In this document: piece by piece, positions 24,616 through 33,724 of the stretch | How the letters are laid out: the number at the start of each line of letters is the position of its first letter | Position numbering within the stretch: position 1 is the first letter of the stretch | Source of the DNA: an uncultured Bacilli bacterium | Lineage (GTDB): Bacteria > Bacillota_I > Bacilli_A > RFN20 > DUOF01 | Direction: 5' to 3' | Length of the DNA stretch: 52,541 nt | Assembly (NCBI GenBank): GCA_944363575.1 | Contig: CALVUJ010000014.1 | Location: 1-52,541 of the forward strand | Notes under the pieces: generated by a model | Database searches by the model: none | What the model saw: the letters and a program-made list of their open reading frames with translations, nothing else | What the model was told of the DNA's origin: nothing | Translations under genes and position numbers: made by a program

Positions 24616-25444
24616 CTTTAAGCACCTCTTTTAAAGACTCAATACTCTTAATTTTTTCATCTTTAATCCCAATCTTATTTTTAACTTTAAGAATAAAAGG
24701 CTGCTCTAAACAACTATCCTTCAACACTCGATAATCTTCAAAAGCTTCACACACTGAACAATCTTTTATAATTTCACCCTTATTCAAAATAATAACCCTA
24801 TCAGCATACTCATAACACAAATCAGTATCATGACTAATCACAATTACTAACTTACCTTCTTCTTTTAATCTCTTCACTAACCCCATTATATCTCTAGTAG
24901 CAATTGGATCTAAACTAGAAGTAGGCTCATCTAAAATAACTACTCTTGGGTTAGAAGCTAAAACACCCGCAATTGCCACCTTACGCTTCTCACCACCTGA
25001 TAACTCAAAAGGAGATCGATCATAATATTCTTCACCCACACCCATTTCCTTTAAAGCTTTAATGGCTAACTCTTTAGCTTTTTTTTCATCTTTAAAAAAG
25101 TTGTAAGGCCCAAACATCACATCTTTTAATACATTTGTTTCAAACAATTGATATTCAGGAAACTGAAAAACAAATCCCACATTTTCCCTTAATTTATTAA
25201 TATTTTTCTCCTTATAAAACTTATCTAAAATAAATTTTTGATTATCTATTTCAATACTAACTTGCCCTGAAGTAGCTATAAGTAACCCATTAAGATGCTG
25301 AACTAGCGTAGATTTCCCACTTCCCGTAGACCCCATCACAAACACTATCTCACTCTTATTAAATAATAAATTAATCTTTTTTAAAGCATAATCTTCCTTC
25401 TTCTTATTATACTTAAAACTAACTTGATTAAACTTAATTTCCAA
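24608..25444 (-). CDS. ecfA2: ECF transporter ATPase EcfA2
   Basis: A 278-residue ABC ATPase of the energy-coupling-factor module. Walker A GSTGSGKST, Q-loop QFPEYQLFE, signature LSGGEKRK and Walker B VVILDEPTSSLDP are in order. I use a TTG start at 25444: the GTG at 25453 is part of the ribosome-binding site AGGTG, and the protein then begins EIKFNQVSFKYN, as expected. It overlaps the upstream ecfA1 only slightly. Forms an asymmetric dimer with EcfA1. Confidence 0.94.
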   Translation of the reverse strand: MEIKFNQVSFKYNKKKEDYALKKINLLFNKSEIVFVMGSTGSGKSTLVQHLNGLLIATSGQVSIEIDNQKFILDKFYKEKNINKLRENVGFVFQFPEYQLFETNVLKDVMFGPYNFFKDEKKAKELAIKALKEMGVGEEYYDRSPFELSGGEKRKVAIAGVLASNPRVVILDEPTSSLDPIATRDIMGLVKRLKEEGKLVIVISHDTDLCYEYADRVIILNKGEIIKDCSVCEAFEDYRVLKDSCLEQPFILKVKNKIGIKDEKIKSIESLKEVLKDG

Positions 25445-26240
25445 AGTAATCACCTAATTTCTTTAAAAAATCTTCTTCATTATAAACTAATGATGAATAA
25501 TGTAAAAACTTTTGAATTTCAATAATCTTAGGTAATCTCAAATTATACCTCTTAACATCAAGATTATAAAAACCTTCCTTATCACCATCATAAACTATTT
25601 TACCTTTATCTAACACAATTACCTTATCAGCCTTCAAAGTCTCATCTAAATCATGAGTAATAGAAATAATCGTTAAATTTTTCTCTTTCTTTAACTTTAA
25701 AATATTTTCTTTAAATTCTCTTTTAGAAACAGGATCTAACATACTTGTAGCCTCATCCAAAATTAATATCTCTGGATTAAGTGCTAGAACTCCTGCAATA
25801 GCCCCTTTCTGTTTCTGCCCACCTGACATCGCATAAGGTTCCTTACTCAATAAATCACTAACCCCACACAAATCACTAACTTCCCTAATAATATCATACA
25901 TCTTACTAGGCTCTACTCCATGATTCTCTAACCCAAAAATAATATCATCTTTTAAAGTAGTCCCCACATACTGATTATCAGGATTTTGAAAAATAACCCC
26001 TATTTTCTTCCTAATAAGACCCATATTCTCATTACTAAACAAAATATCATCAATATAAATCTGACCATCTTTATACTCTAACAAACCACTAATCAATTTA
26101 AGCAAAGTAGTCTTACCACTCCCATTAGAGCCTACTATACAAGTATAAGAATTTTTTTCTATCATAAAAGATAAATCTTTAATAAACTCTTTATCATCAT
26201 AAGAAAAACATAAATTTTTAACTTCAATAATGTTATTCAT
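25434..26240 (-). CDS. ecfA1: ECF transporter ATPase EcfA1
   Basis: A 268-residue ABC ATPase with Walker A GSNGSGKTT, Q-loop QNPDNQYVG, signature MSGGQKQ and Walker B ILILDEATSMLDP. The QNPDNQ wording is typical of EcfA1. It heads the minus-strand run ecfA1-ecfA2-ecfT-truA-membrane protein-trmN6, all overlapping or nearly so, and is preceded by AGAGAGG. The divergent DUF2804 gene begins less than 100 bases away. Confidence 0.95.
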   Translation of the reverse strand: MNNIIEVKNLCFSYDDKEFIKDLSFMIEKNSYTCIVGSNGSGKTTLLKLISGLLEYKDGQIYIDDILFSNENMGLIRKKIGVIFQNPDNQYVGTTLKDDIIFGLENHGVEPSKMYDIIREVSDLCGVSDLLSKEPYAMSGGQKQKGAIAGVLALNPEILILDEATSMLDPVSKREFKENILKLKKEKNLTIISITHDLDETLKADKVIVLDKGKIVYDGDKEGFYNLDVKRYNLRLPKIIEIQKFLHYSSLVYNEEDFLKKLGDYFGN

Positions 26241-26335
26241 TCTCTAACCTCTCTCGATACTATAATTTTAAATCATTTACCCTTATTTATTAACTATTTT
26301 ACAATAATTTTATAAAATAAAATTAGGTGATAACA

Positions 26336-27370
26336 ATGAACAAACAAATAACAACTCCTGGAAAACTCTTGAACGAACAAGGAGAACTAACAAACCCTGG
26401 ATACTCTACTTCCTTAATTCAAGAATATTCAAGAAACGATATCAAAGCTAATAAACTAAAAATAAAAGAATGGGATTATTATTTAATTTATAATGATAAA
26501 TATGCAGTAGCCTTAACTATCGCTGATAACTCATACATGGGACTTGTAAGTGTTTCATTAATTGATTTCACACAAGCAAAAGAACACACAACATCCTTAA
26601 TGAGTTTCTTCACAAATGGCAAAACTAACCTACCCTCTACTTCTAAAAAAGGAAATGTAGAAGTAAAAAATAAAAAAGTGCATATTCAATTTTTAAATAA
26701 TGAAAAAGAAAGAAGATTACTCTTAAAAATGAAAAATTACTATAAAAAGAAACCTTTAGAATTAGAATTTAGATTATTTGATGAACCAGAAGATTCCATG
26801 GTTATCGCTACTCCATTTAAAGAAAATAAAAAAGCCTTCTACTACAATCAAAAAATAATTGGAATGAAAGCTGAAGGTTATGTTTTATATGATAATGAAA
26901 AAATAACTTTTTCTAAAGAAAATACTCTCGCTTTATTAGATTGGGGACGAGGAGTGTGGACCTATAAAAACACTTGGTATTGGGGTGCAGGACACGGATA
27001 TATAAATGATAAACTAATAGGTTTTAATATTGGATATGGTTTTGGAGATACTAGTAATGCTAGTGAAAACATGCTTTTTATTAATGGAAAAGCACATAAA
27101 CTAGATCAAGTTACTTTCAATATTCCTGTTAACAAAAAAGGAAAAGAAGAATATTTAAAGCCTTGGACTTTTACCTCTAATGATAAACGTTTTGAAATGG
27201 ATTTTATGCCTATTATTGATCGTAAAGCTAAAACAGATATTGGTATCATTTGTAGCGATCAACATCAAGTATTTGGTAAATTCACAGGAACAATAATTCT
27301 TGATGATGGCACCAAAATACACTTAAAAGATTTTATTGGCTTTGCCGAAAAAGTTTATAATAAATGGTAG
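26336..27370 (+). CDS. DUF2804 family protein
   Basis: A 344-residue soluble protein of the DUF2804 family, function unknown. Family marks are ITTPGKLLNEQGELTNPGYS at the start, KIKEWDYYLIYNDKYAVALTIADNSY, LLDWGRGVWTYKNTWYWGAG in the middle, and FGKFTGTIILDDGTKIHL at the end. The start is the ATG at 26336 behind AGGTGATAAC; an in-frame GTG at 26327 belongs to the ribosome-binding site. It is single, divergent from ecfA1, with its stop one base from the stop of the next, convergent gene. Confidence 0.88.
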   Translation: MNKQITTPGKLLNEQGELTNPGYSTSLIQEYSRNDIKANKLKIKEWDYYLIYNDKYAVALTIADNSYMGLVSVSLIDFTQAKEHTTSLMSFFTNGKTNLPSTSKKGNVEVKNKKVHIQFLNNEKERRLLLKMKNYYKKKPLELEFRLFDEPEDSMVIATPFKENKKAFYYNQKIIGMKAEGYVLYDNEKITFSKENTLALLDWGRGVWTYKNTWYWGAGHGYINDKLIGFNIGYGFGDTSNASENMLFINGKAHKLDQVTFNIPVNKKGKEEYLKPWTFTSNDKRFEMDFMPIIDRKAKTDIGIICSDQHQVFGKFTGTIILDDGTKIHLKDFIGFAEKVYNKW

Positions 27371-27865
27371 TTATTCTTTTTTCATTTTCTTGTTAATAAA
27401 TAATAAAAAAGGATATGAAATAAAATTACCTAATAAGTAAACTATCTTCATAATTGTCTTTTCATATACTTTGCTACTAATATTACCATAAACAAAAACT
27501 TGCTCTACAAAAATACATACTCCACTTAACAAAATAATTAAATTAATTAGATTAAATAAAGAACTAAAAATAAAAGACACTTTCCCATCAACCATTGAAA
27601 TAGAAGTAAAAACAGTAACTACTAAATTAATAATAAAATAACTAGTATAAATACCCGCTACTTTCTTAAACTCTAATTCATTCTTTTCTAATAAATAAAA
27701 AATTAAAAACGTAAGAATAAAAATTAACCCTTTTACCATCACAAACAAAAAAGAAATAAAACCATTAATACAACTATAATCACTTAAAAAAGTAAATAAA
27801 ATAGCTAAAATTGAAATAATCGCAATCGACATCTCTTTATCTAATCTAAAAAAAGTTTTATGCAT
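27371..27865 (-). CDS. small four-helix membrane protein, unknown
   Basis: About 164 residues with four hydrophobic helices (roughly 10-30, 33-55, 72-92 and 100-122) and a basic C-terminal tail (FINKKMKKE). There are no conserved polar motifs to suggest transport or enzymatic activity. The start is the ATG at 27865 behind AGGTGATTATA. It is convergent with the DUF2804 gene and divergent from the HtrA-type gene. Confidence 0.65.
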   Translation of the reverse strand: MHKTFFRLDKEMSIAIISILAILFTFLSDYSCINGFISFLFVMVKGLIFILTFLIFYLLEKNELEFKKVAGIYTSYFIINLVVTVFTSISMVDGKVSFIFSSLFNLINLIILLSGVCIFVEQVFVYGNISSKVYEKTIMKIVYLLGNFISYPFLLFINKKMKKE

Positions 27866-27991
27866 TATAATCACCTAATAAATCATATTTATTAATAAAA
27901 ATAAATATGCTTGTAACTAAAAAAGTTTTTACCCAACACTAAAAATTAATAGACATTTTATTTTTATACTCTATTTATTATTTTCTAACAA

Positions 27992-28000
27992 TGTTATAAT
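27992..28000 (+). promoter_or_regulatory. extended -10 promoter of the HtrA-type gene
   Basis: TGTTATAAT: perfect TATAAT with a TG extension, about 20 bases before the start codon. No convincing -35 box at the usual distance, which is tolerated by extended -10 promoters. Confidence 0.4.
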
Positions 28001-28018
28001 TGTAAAGGAGTGATAGTT

Positions 28019-29185
28019 ATGAAAAAATTTAAATATTTATTATTATGCTTAATAAGCGTTTTTACTTTAACTGCTTGTAATCTGTATGTTCTAGATGATT
28101 ATACTAATAATGGAAGCGATAATAGCGATAGCACCAATACTTCCACTAGTACATCCCCTAGCACTGGAACCACTATTATTACAAGCGGCATTAATTATAC
28201 TGGTTTCATTAATTACACTGAAGAAATACCTACAACTAATAATTCTTGGGATGATATCTACGAACAAGTAAGAAGTTCTGTCGTAACTATACGAAACATT
28301 GTAAATGGAAACACATCTTCTACTGGAAGTGGTGTCTTCTTTGCTGAAGATAGCATGACTAATGGCTATGCCTACATTTTCACTAATGCTCATGTTGTAA
28401 CCGGGGCAACTTCTATCGAAGTATTGTTATCAAATAGCACCCTAGTACAAGGAACAATCGTTGGTTATGACACTAATGAAGATGTGGCTGTAATCCAAAT
28501 ACCTAAACGAAATGATTACACCATTGCAACTTTAAGAAAATCTAGCACTTTAAGAATAGGAGAAGAAATTTTAACTATTGGTAGCCCACTTGGTGAAAAA
28601 TACTCTGAAACAGCTACTTCTGGAATTATTTCTAACTTAAATATCGCTATAACCCCTGATGAATCAACAATTGATTTATATTTAATCCAAATAGATGCTG
28701 CTCTAAATCCTGGTAACAGCGGAGGCCCTCTATTTGATAATAATGGTAACTTAATAGGCATAAATACGATAAAATTAGTATCTTCTGAAACAACTGATAA
28801 TATTGAAAGTTTTAACTATGCTATACCTATTTCTCATTTTTCTCTTGTAGCAAACTATCTTTTACAAGGTAGCTTATATTATCGTCCTTTCTTGAATATA
28901 ACCATTATTGATATTCGTCTATTAAACATGAGTGAAAGAAGTTATTATGATTTAGAAATAAATAAAGGATTATTAATTACTGACATTGGAAATACAAGTC
29001 CACTTAAAAATAAAGCAACAAATGGACAAGTTATCACACACATTGAAAATGTTGAAGTATCTAAAGCCACAGACTTTAGTGTAGAGTTACTAAAATATGC
29101 CCCAAATGAAACCATAACTCTAACCATCTGTAATGCCGATGGAACAAACTCTAAAAATATTGATATAACTCTACTTAAAAGATAA
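28019..29185 (+). CDS. htrA: HtrA/DegP-type serine protease, lipid-anchored
   Basis: A 388-residue surface protease for quality control of exported proteins. The signal peptide ends in a lipobox LTAC (Cys20), so it is probably lipid-anchored rather than held by a membrane helix as in most Bacillus HtrA proteins. A low-complexity Ser/Thr/Asn linker (30-60) follows. The trypsin-like domain has the triad His125 (TNAHVV), Asp155 (NEDVAV) and Ser234 (NPGNSGGPL); a single PDZ domain covers about 290-388. Start ATG at 28019 after GGAGTGATAG. Its end overlaps the convergent DUF1934 gene by 15 bases. Confidence 0.93.
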   Translation: MKKFKYLLLCLISVFTLTACNLYVLDDYTNNGSDNSDSTNTSTSTSPSTGTTIITSGINYTGFINYTEEIPTTNNSWDDIYEQVRSSVVTIRNIVNGNTSSTGSGVFFAEDSMTNGYAYIFTNAHVVTGATSIEVLLSNSTLVQGTIVGYDTNEDVAVIQIPKRNDYTIATLRKSSTLRIGEEILTIGSPLGEKYSETATSGIISNLNIAITPDESTIDLYLIQIDAALNPGNSGGPLFDNNGNLIGINTIKLVSSETTDNIESFNYAIPISHFSLVANYLLQGSLYYRPFLNITIIDIRLLNMSERSYYDLEINKGLLITDIGNTSPLKNKATNGQVITHIENVEVSKATDFSVELLKYAPNETITLTICNADGTNSKNIDITLLKR

Positions 29186-29545
29186 TTTCGTCTTATAATT
29201 GCCTATAGTAATATTATTTTGACTCAAAGTATAATCAAGCAAAATAAAGTTATCATTTAATTCTATATTTAAAGCAAAAGTGGTGATTTTAAAAACATAA
29301 TCACCATTTTTTATTTCTCCTTCCATAAAATGCTTATCTTTAAAATTATAACACGAATCATTAAAAAATACTTTCATTACCCCTTGACTATAAACGTATT
29401 TAAAACGATTATCACTATTAGTAAAATACACTACAATTTCTTCATCATTACTCTTATAATAACCATTCCCTATAATCTCTTCCTTTTGAATAACACCATC
29501 AATTTCACTATTAATCTCTAAAACACAATCTACTTTTCTCTGCAC
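29171..29545 (-). CDS. DUF1934 (YwiB-like) calycin-type protein
   Basis: A 124-residue, beta-rich protein that fits the DUF1934 family (B. subtilis YwiB): GVIQKEEIIGNGYYK, EEIVVYF, RFKYVYSQGVMKVFF, then ALNIELNDNFILLDYTL and GNYKTKLSF. Function unknown; the fold is lipocalin-like. The GTG at 29545 is taken as the start because GGTG stands 7 bases before it; earlier in-frame codons overlap that site. It is a single gene between two plus-strand envelope genes. Confidence 0.75.
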   Translation of the reverse strand: MQRKVDCVLEINSEIDGVIQKEEIIGNGYYKSNDEEIVVYFTNSDNRFKYVYSQGVMKVFFNDSCYNFKDKHFMEGEIKNGDYVFKITTFALNIELNDNFILLDYTLSQNNITIGNYKTKLSFK

Positions 29546-29629
29546 TAAAATCACCATTTAAATTATACTATTAACCAAATAAAATGTATATCTTTTAAAT
29601 ACATACCCATACTACAAATGGTGATTAAA

Positions 29630-31483
29630 ATGAAAAAAGGACTAAAAATTTTCTCCGCTATTACCATAATACTTTCATTATTTATTTATTCCTTAACTTA
29701 TTTCATCCCTTCACCCACCCTAAATAAAACAAACTATATTGCTTTTTACGATAAAAACAATAATTTAATATACTCTGAAGTTTACCAAAACAAAAGCGAA
29801 TACATTGACTTAGAAAATTTAAACAAATACACCTACCAAGCCTTCATTGCTATTGAAGATAAAAACTTTTATAATCATAAAGGTTTTGATATTAAAAGAA
29901 ATATTCAAGCCTTCTTTATTAATTTATTTTCTTTTTCTATTAAACAAGGTGCTAGCACAATCACCCAACAATATGCCCGAAACACCCTTTTAACAAACAA
30001 AAGAAATCTATCTAGAAAAATAAAAGAAGCCTTTTACACCATTCAAATAGAAAGAAAATATACTAAAAATCAAATACTAGAGGGATATTTAAATAGTTTA
30101 TATTTTGGACACGGTCTAACAGGAATTGATGCCGCTAGTAAATATTATTTTAATAAAAGTCCCTATGATTTAACTATTGCTGAATCTGCTATGCTCGCTG
30201 GCCTTTGCAATGCACCTGCAATTTATTCTCCCCAAATAAATAAAGAAAAAGCCATTCAAAGGCAACGCCTTGTACTCTATCAAATGTTAATTCAAGATTA
30301 TATCACTCAAAAGCAGTACCAAGATGCTTTAAAAGAAGAAATATCTTATTATTTTCAAAAAGAAAATTCCTCTAATTTAAATTATTATACAGATGCTATT
30401 ATAACTGAACTAGAAAAACTAAACATTTATACAAAAGATAATTTAAAAAAAGGCTTAAAAATATACACTAACATTAACATTGAACTAACTAATAAAATAA
30501 ATGATATTTTAAAAAAATACATGCCATCTGACAAAGACACTCAAACAAGTATAATTATCATGGAGCCTTTTACTAACAAAATTATTTATCTAACAGGTGG
30601 CTTTGATTACAACGAATCTTCTTATAACAGAGCAATAAACTCCACAAGACAAATAGGATCAACCATAAAACCTTTACTATATTCTTTAGCACTTGCTAAT
30701 GGCTTTTCTCCTAACACTTTATTAACAAGTGAAGAAACTACCTTTAACATAGAAAACATCGGAACATATTCCCCTAAAAACCCTAACAACAAATATGCTA
30801 ATACAGAAATAGATATGATTCAAGCTATTTCCTTGTCAGATAACATATATGCTTTAAAAACTCTTTTATTACTAGGAAGTGAAAATTTGGTAAGTTTATT
30901 AAAATTATTTGATATAGAAAATATAGAAGCACTCCCATCTATAGCCCTAGGAACAGTAAACACTTCGCTATTAAAACTAACCTCTATCTACAACACCTTT
31001 GCTTCCCTAGGCGACTACTACAAACCTTCTTTTATAACAAAAGTAACGGATGCTAACGATAACATATTATACACTTCATCAAACACCTATAAAACGATTC
31101 TAGATCACTCAAACACTTTAATTCTAAATCAAATGTTAACCTCAACCTTTGATGAATCCTTATCCTCCTATCTCTCACCAACCATGGTTAACTACAAACC
31201 TTACAATATTTATGCTGCCAAAAGCGGAACAACAAAAAATGATGCCTATGTAATGGCCTTTAACCCTAATTACACCATCGGCATCTGGACAGGCTCTGAT
31301 TCTAATAACGGCCTAACAAACTACACTCTCTCAAAACAACTATTTAAAGAAATAAGCAATATCTTAGAAGAAGGCAAAAATCCTTCTTGGTATAACACAA
31401 ACTACCATCTAAAAGCTCTAAGATATAATCCAAACACTCACACTTTTGATAATACTGGAAAATTATATTACTTCAAAAAATAA
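29630..31483 (+). CDS. class A penicillin-binding protein (transglycosylase/transpeptidase)
   Basis: A 617-residue bifunctional peptidoglycan synthase. An N-terminal membrane helix (8-27) is followed by a GT51 glycosyltransferase domain: catalytic Glu76 in EDKNFYNH, then QGASTITQQYARN and GYLNSLYFGHG. The transpeptidase has the SxxK (STIK, Ser344), SDN (403-405) and KSGTT (531-535) motifs. It is at the small end of the family, with no C-terminal extension. Start ATG at 29630 after GGTGATT. Presence of a complete class A PBP shows a cell wall, so the organism is not a wall-less mollicute. Confidence 0.96.
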   Translation: MKKGLKIFSAITIILSLFIYSLTYFIPSPTLNKTNYIAFYDKNNNLIYSEVYQNKSEYIDLENLNKYTYQAFIAIEDKNFYNHKGFDIKRNIQAFFINLFSFSIKQGASTITQQYARNTLLTNKRNLSRKIKEAFYTIQIERKYTKNQILEGYLNSLYFGHGLTGIDAASKYYFNKSPYDLTIAESAMLAGLCNAPAIYSPQINKEKAIQRQRLVLYQMLIQDYITQKQYQDALKEEISYYFQKENSSNLNYYTDAIITELEKLNIYTKDNLKKGLKIYTNINIELTNKINDILKKYMPSDKDTQTSIIIMEPFTNKIIYLTGGFDYNESSYNRAINSTRQIGSTIKPLLYSLALANGFSPNTLLTSEETTFNIENIGTYSPKNPNNKYANTEIDMIQAISLSDNIYALKTLLLLGSENLVSLLKLFDIENIEALPSIALGTVNTSLLKLTSIYNTFASLGDYYKPSFITKVTDANDNILYTSSNTYKTILDHSNTLILNQMLTSTFDESLSSYLSPTMVNYKPYNIYAAKSGTTKNDAYVMAFNPNYTIGIWTGSDSNNGLTNYTLSKQLFKEISNILEEGKNPSWYNTNYHLKALRYNPNTHTFDNTGKLYYFKK

Positions 31484-31508
31484 AAAAAGCAATGATTTCT
31501 CATTGCTT
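31482..31508. terminator. terminator between the PBP gene and the Ig-like surface gene
   Basis: Stem AAGCAATG/CATTGCTT with a 6-base loop. On the minus strand it is followed by seven T, an excellent terminator for the surface-protein gene; on the plus strand the tail is weaker. Confidence 0.8.
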
Positions 31509-31512
31509 ATTC

Positions 31513-32502
31513 TTAATATAATCTCTTTTTATAATCAATAATCTTTTGCGTAATAATCAAGACACAACTTACAATTAAAACAACCACTAATGCTAACAAA
31601 ATTAATTCACCAAAATCATAATCAAACAAACCTGTATCACCCGTAGTTGAAGTATCATTAGTAGGAATATTCTTATCATCAGAAACATCTTGACTCTCCA
31701 TGTTATATTCAACAAACTTAGAATATCCATTACCTGTTCTTGCTAAAACATAAAGATATTTATATGAACCATCCGTAGGTTTTTCAATTTCTACAGCTAC
31801 ACTACTAGAAAGAGAAAATGCTGGAGCACCAGAAACTATACTATCAGCTTTAGCTAGCAAGAAGTCACTTGCCGTAGTGATATTCCTTTCATCAGCAGAA
31901 AAGAAATAATCAACATTTGTAATAATACTTGTTCCAGCACCTGATGCATCAGAAACAGCTATATTTGCACTATATTTTGAACCAGCATCAGATATAGAAA
32001 TGCTTGGAATATTGTATTGATCATTTGAATTATAATAAATTACTTTTATAGTTTCATCTTTCTTTTGATCCCAAGTAATAGGCCAAAGAGAAGCATAATA
32101 TTTAAGGTCAACATAATATGTACCAGCAGGAGCCACACTATTTCTACTTGAAATATCTGCAGTTTCAGTAAAAGTTAACTCCCCAAAAGGAATAGTAAAC
32201 TTCCCTTGATTATCTACATATGGAATCTTCTTACTTTCCTTTGTAGCTCTCCCATCAGGTGCAATAACACGATATGTTACATACGTATCCCATTCTTTAA
32301 CAAGTGAAAATTCAGCCTGAAACTCCCAAACATTAGAATTAGAAAAGTAATACGTATTTTCCTTGCTAGCACTTCCTACAACAGCTTTATTTGAATTCAA
32401 CATAACAGCATCTGCTGCTGCCGCAGAAATTCCACCAAATAAAAACATTGCAAAAATCATACAAGGAATACACATAAATACCCATTTAAACTTTAAACGC
32501 AT
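31513..32502 (-). CDS. secreted, C-terminally membrane-anchored surface protein
   Basis: A 329-residue protein with an N-terminal signal peptide (cleavage after about AAAA at 27-31), a beta-rich external region, a linker rich in Thr, Asp and Asn (about 270-292) and a C-terminal membrane helix (about 297-319) with a KIIDYKKRLY tail. The external part (TYVTYRVIAPDGRATKE, PAGTYYVDLKYYA) suggests one or two Ig-like domains but no specific family. The anchoring layout resembles the larger protein at 50040-52541. The start is ATG after GGGGTGG. It is a single gene with its own promoter and terminator. Confidence 0.7.
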   Translation of the reverse strand: MRLKFKWVFMCIPCMIFAMFLFGGISAAAADAVMLNSNKAVVGSASKENTYYFSNSNVWEFQAEFSLVKEWDTYVTYRVIAPDGRATKESKKIPYVDNQGKFTIPFGELTFTETADISSRNSVAPAGTYYVDLKYYASLWPITWDQKKDETIKVIYYNSNDQYNIPSISISDAGSKYSANIAVSDASGAGTSIITNVDYFFSADERNITTASDFLLAKADSIVSGAPAFSLSSSVAVEIEKPTDGSYKYLYVLARTGNGYSKFVEYNMESQDVSDDKNIPTNDTSTTGDTGLFDYDFGELILLALVVVLIVSCVLIITQKIIDYKKRLY

Positions 32503-32529
32503 TTAAAACCACCCCATCCATCTGACTTT

Positions 32530-32558
32530 AGTATATCACCTAATAATCAATAAATCAA
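32530..32558 (-). promoter_or_regulatory. promoter of the 329-aa surface protein gene
   Basis: On the minus strand TTGATT (32553-32558), 17 bases, TATACT (32530-32535). Good sigma-A match about 30 bases before the start. The rest of the gap 32503-32678 shows no gene. Confidence 0.65.
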
Positions 32559-32678
32559 TCTTTTTTTGTTCAAGGCAGTTCTCTATAATACTCTTCTTCA
32601 TTAATTTACTTTTCTCTAGAAATAATTAAAGAAAAAAAACAATCACTCTTTACCTTCAATAATTAATTACCTAAAACA

Positions 32679-33182
32679 TTATTTATTCATATAGTTAACA
32701 TTAATGCTATTAATATCATCACTATTAACCCACTCATCCTCACTATTAGTAATTTGAACTTTTAACTTCGTTTCACCAATAACATCTAAACTTAACTCTT
32801 TATCAACCTTAACGGTAACCTTCCCATCATCACCTAAAGACAAAGCACTACAAGTAGGATATTTCACACATTGACACACTAACTCACTACTATCACTTAA
32901 TTCTTCACCACTTTTTAATCTAATATTAAATTCATCAATATATTCTATCGTATCACGATGTATAAAAGTATCACTATCATTATTATAGCCATACCAAACA
33001 TGCAAATCGTACTTCCCTTTAGCAAATACTTTCCCATTTTCATAACTACCAACATAATAATGATTAATAATCCAACACCCTAAAAGTTTACTAGGAACAT
33101 TTGCTAAATTTAAAATAATATCACTCGTATTAGCAATCTTCCCCTTACCAATAACAGCTTTAGTAACTATCTCTCTATACAT
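32679..33182 (-). CDS. cotE: outer spore coat morphogenetic protein CotE
   Basis: A 167-residue match to CotE, the protein that organises the outer spore coat in Bacillus. Shared blocks in order: YREIVTKAVIGKGK near the start, LLGCWIINHYY, KGKYDLHVWYGYN, and LDVIGETKLKVQI before an acidic C-terminal region; the acidic tail is shorter than in B. subtilis (181 residues). The start is the ATG at 33182 after GGGTGATT. In B. subtilis cotE follows miaB-ymcA directly; here three genes are inserted but the order is kept. A sigma-E-like promoter candidate lies just upstream. With yunB, spoVS and the YutH-like gene it is the strongest evidence of sporulation. Confidence 0.93.
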   Translation of the reverse strand: MYREIVTKAVIGKGKIANTSDIILNLANVPSKLLGCWIINHYYVGSYENGKVFAKGKYDLHVWYGYNNDSDTFIHRDTIEYIDEFNIRLKSGEELSDSSELVCQCVKYPTCSALSLGDDGKVTVKVDKELSLDVIGETKLKVQITNSEDEWVNSDDINSINVNYMNK

Positions 33183-33203
33183 TAACAATCACCCTTTCAG
33201 TTA

Positions 33204-33233
33204 ACTATATGAGATAGCCTCTTTCATTTATTC
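33204..33233 (-). promoter_or_regulatory. candidate sigma-E-like promoter of cotE
   Basis: On the minus strand GAATAAA (33227-33233), 15 bases, CATATAGT (33204-33211). This partly fits the sigma-E consensus (KMATATT, 13-14 bases, CATACAHT), and B. subtilis cotE has a sigma-E promoter. It lies between the end of mscL and the cotE start. Chance matches are common in such AT-rich DNA. Confidence 0.35.
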
Positions 33234-33713
33234 GCTTTTATTATCTTTTAATAAATCTCTAATCTCTCTTAACAAAACAACTTCATCACTATCAACTTTT
33301 ACTTCTTTTTTAACCTCTTTAACTTCTTCTACTTCTTTCTTTTCAAGTTTCTCTAACATCGCTTTAACTCTAGCTATTATCCTTATAACAATAAACATCG
33401 TCGTAGCCACTATTAAAAAGTAAATAATAGACTGCAAAAAAGCCCCATACCTAATAGAAGCACCTTCACCTAGCTTAACCTCCAAATCTTCTAAATTCAT
33501 ATCACCTATAAAAAAGCCCATAAGCCCACCAATGATATCTTTAACAAAAGAGTTAACTATTGCCGTAAACGCACTACCTACCGCTACTGCCACCGCTAAA
33601 TCAACGATATTACCCCTAAAAATAAACTTTTTAAATTCCGCTCTTGTCTCTTTTCTCTTCTCTTTTCTTCTTTTTTTCTTTTCTTCTTTTTTTCTTTTAC
33701 TCTCTTCGTCCAT
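33228..33713 (-). CDS. mscL: large-conductance mechanosensitive channel MscL
   Basis: A 161-residue channel that opens under membrane tension to release solutes during osmotic downshock. The core is clear: FKKFIFRGNIVDLAVAVAVG (S1 helix and TM1), a periplasmic-type loop, and TM2 with SIIYFLIVATTMFIVIRII. Unusual is an N-terminal extension of about 25 residues made almost only of Lys, Arg and Glu ahead of the S1 helix, which normally starts at the N-terminus. The start is firm (GGAGTGG before ATG, no internal Met). The C-terminal bundle is also extended and charged. It lies after a terminator that follows the PH-domain gene. Confidence 0.95.
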   Translation of the reverse strand: MDEESKRKKEEKKKRRKEKRKETRAEFKKFIFRGNIVDLAVAVAVGSAFTAIVNSFVKDIIGGLMGFFIGDMNLEDLEVKLGEGASIRYGAFLQSIIYFLIVATTMFIVIRIIARVKAMLEKLEKKEVEEVKEVKKEVKVDSDEVVLLREIRDLLKDNKSE

Positions 33714-33724
33714 ATTACCACTCC

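Noticed and set aside
32559-32678. Small RNA or T-box in the cotE-surface gene gap
   Set aside because: No T-box core or stable multi-stem fold was visible. The gap holds the promoter of the surface gene and AT-rich spacer.
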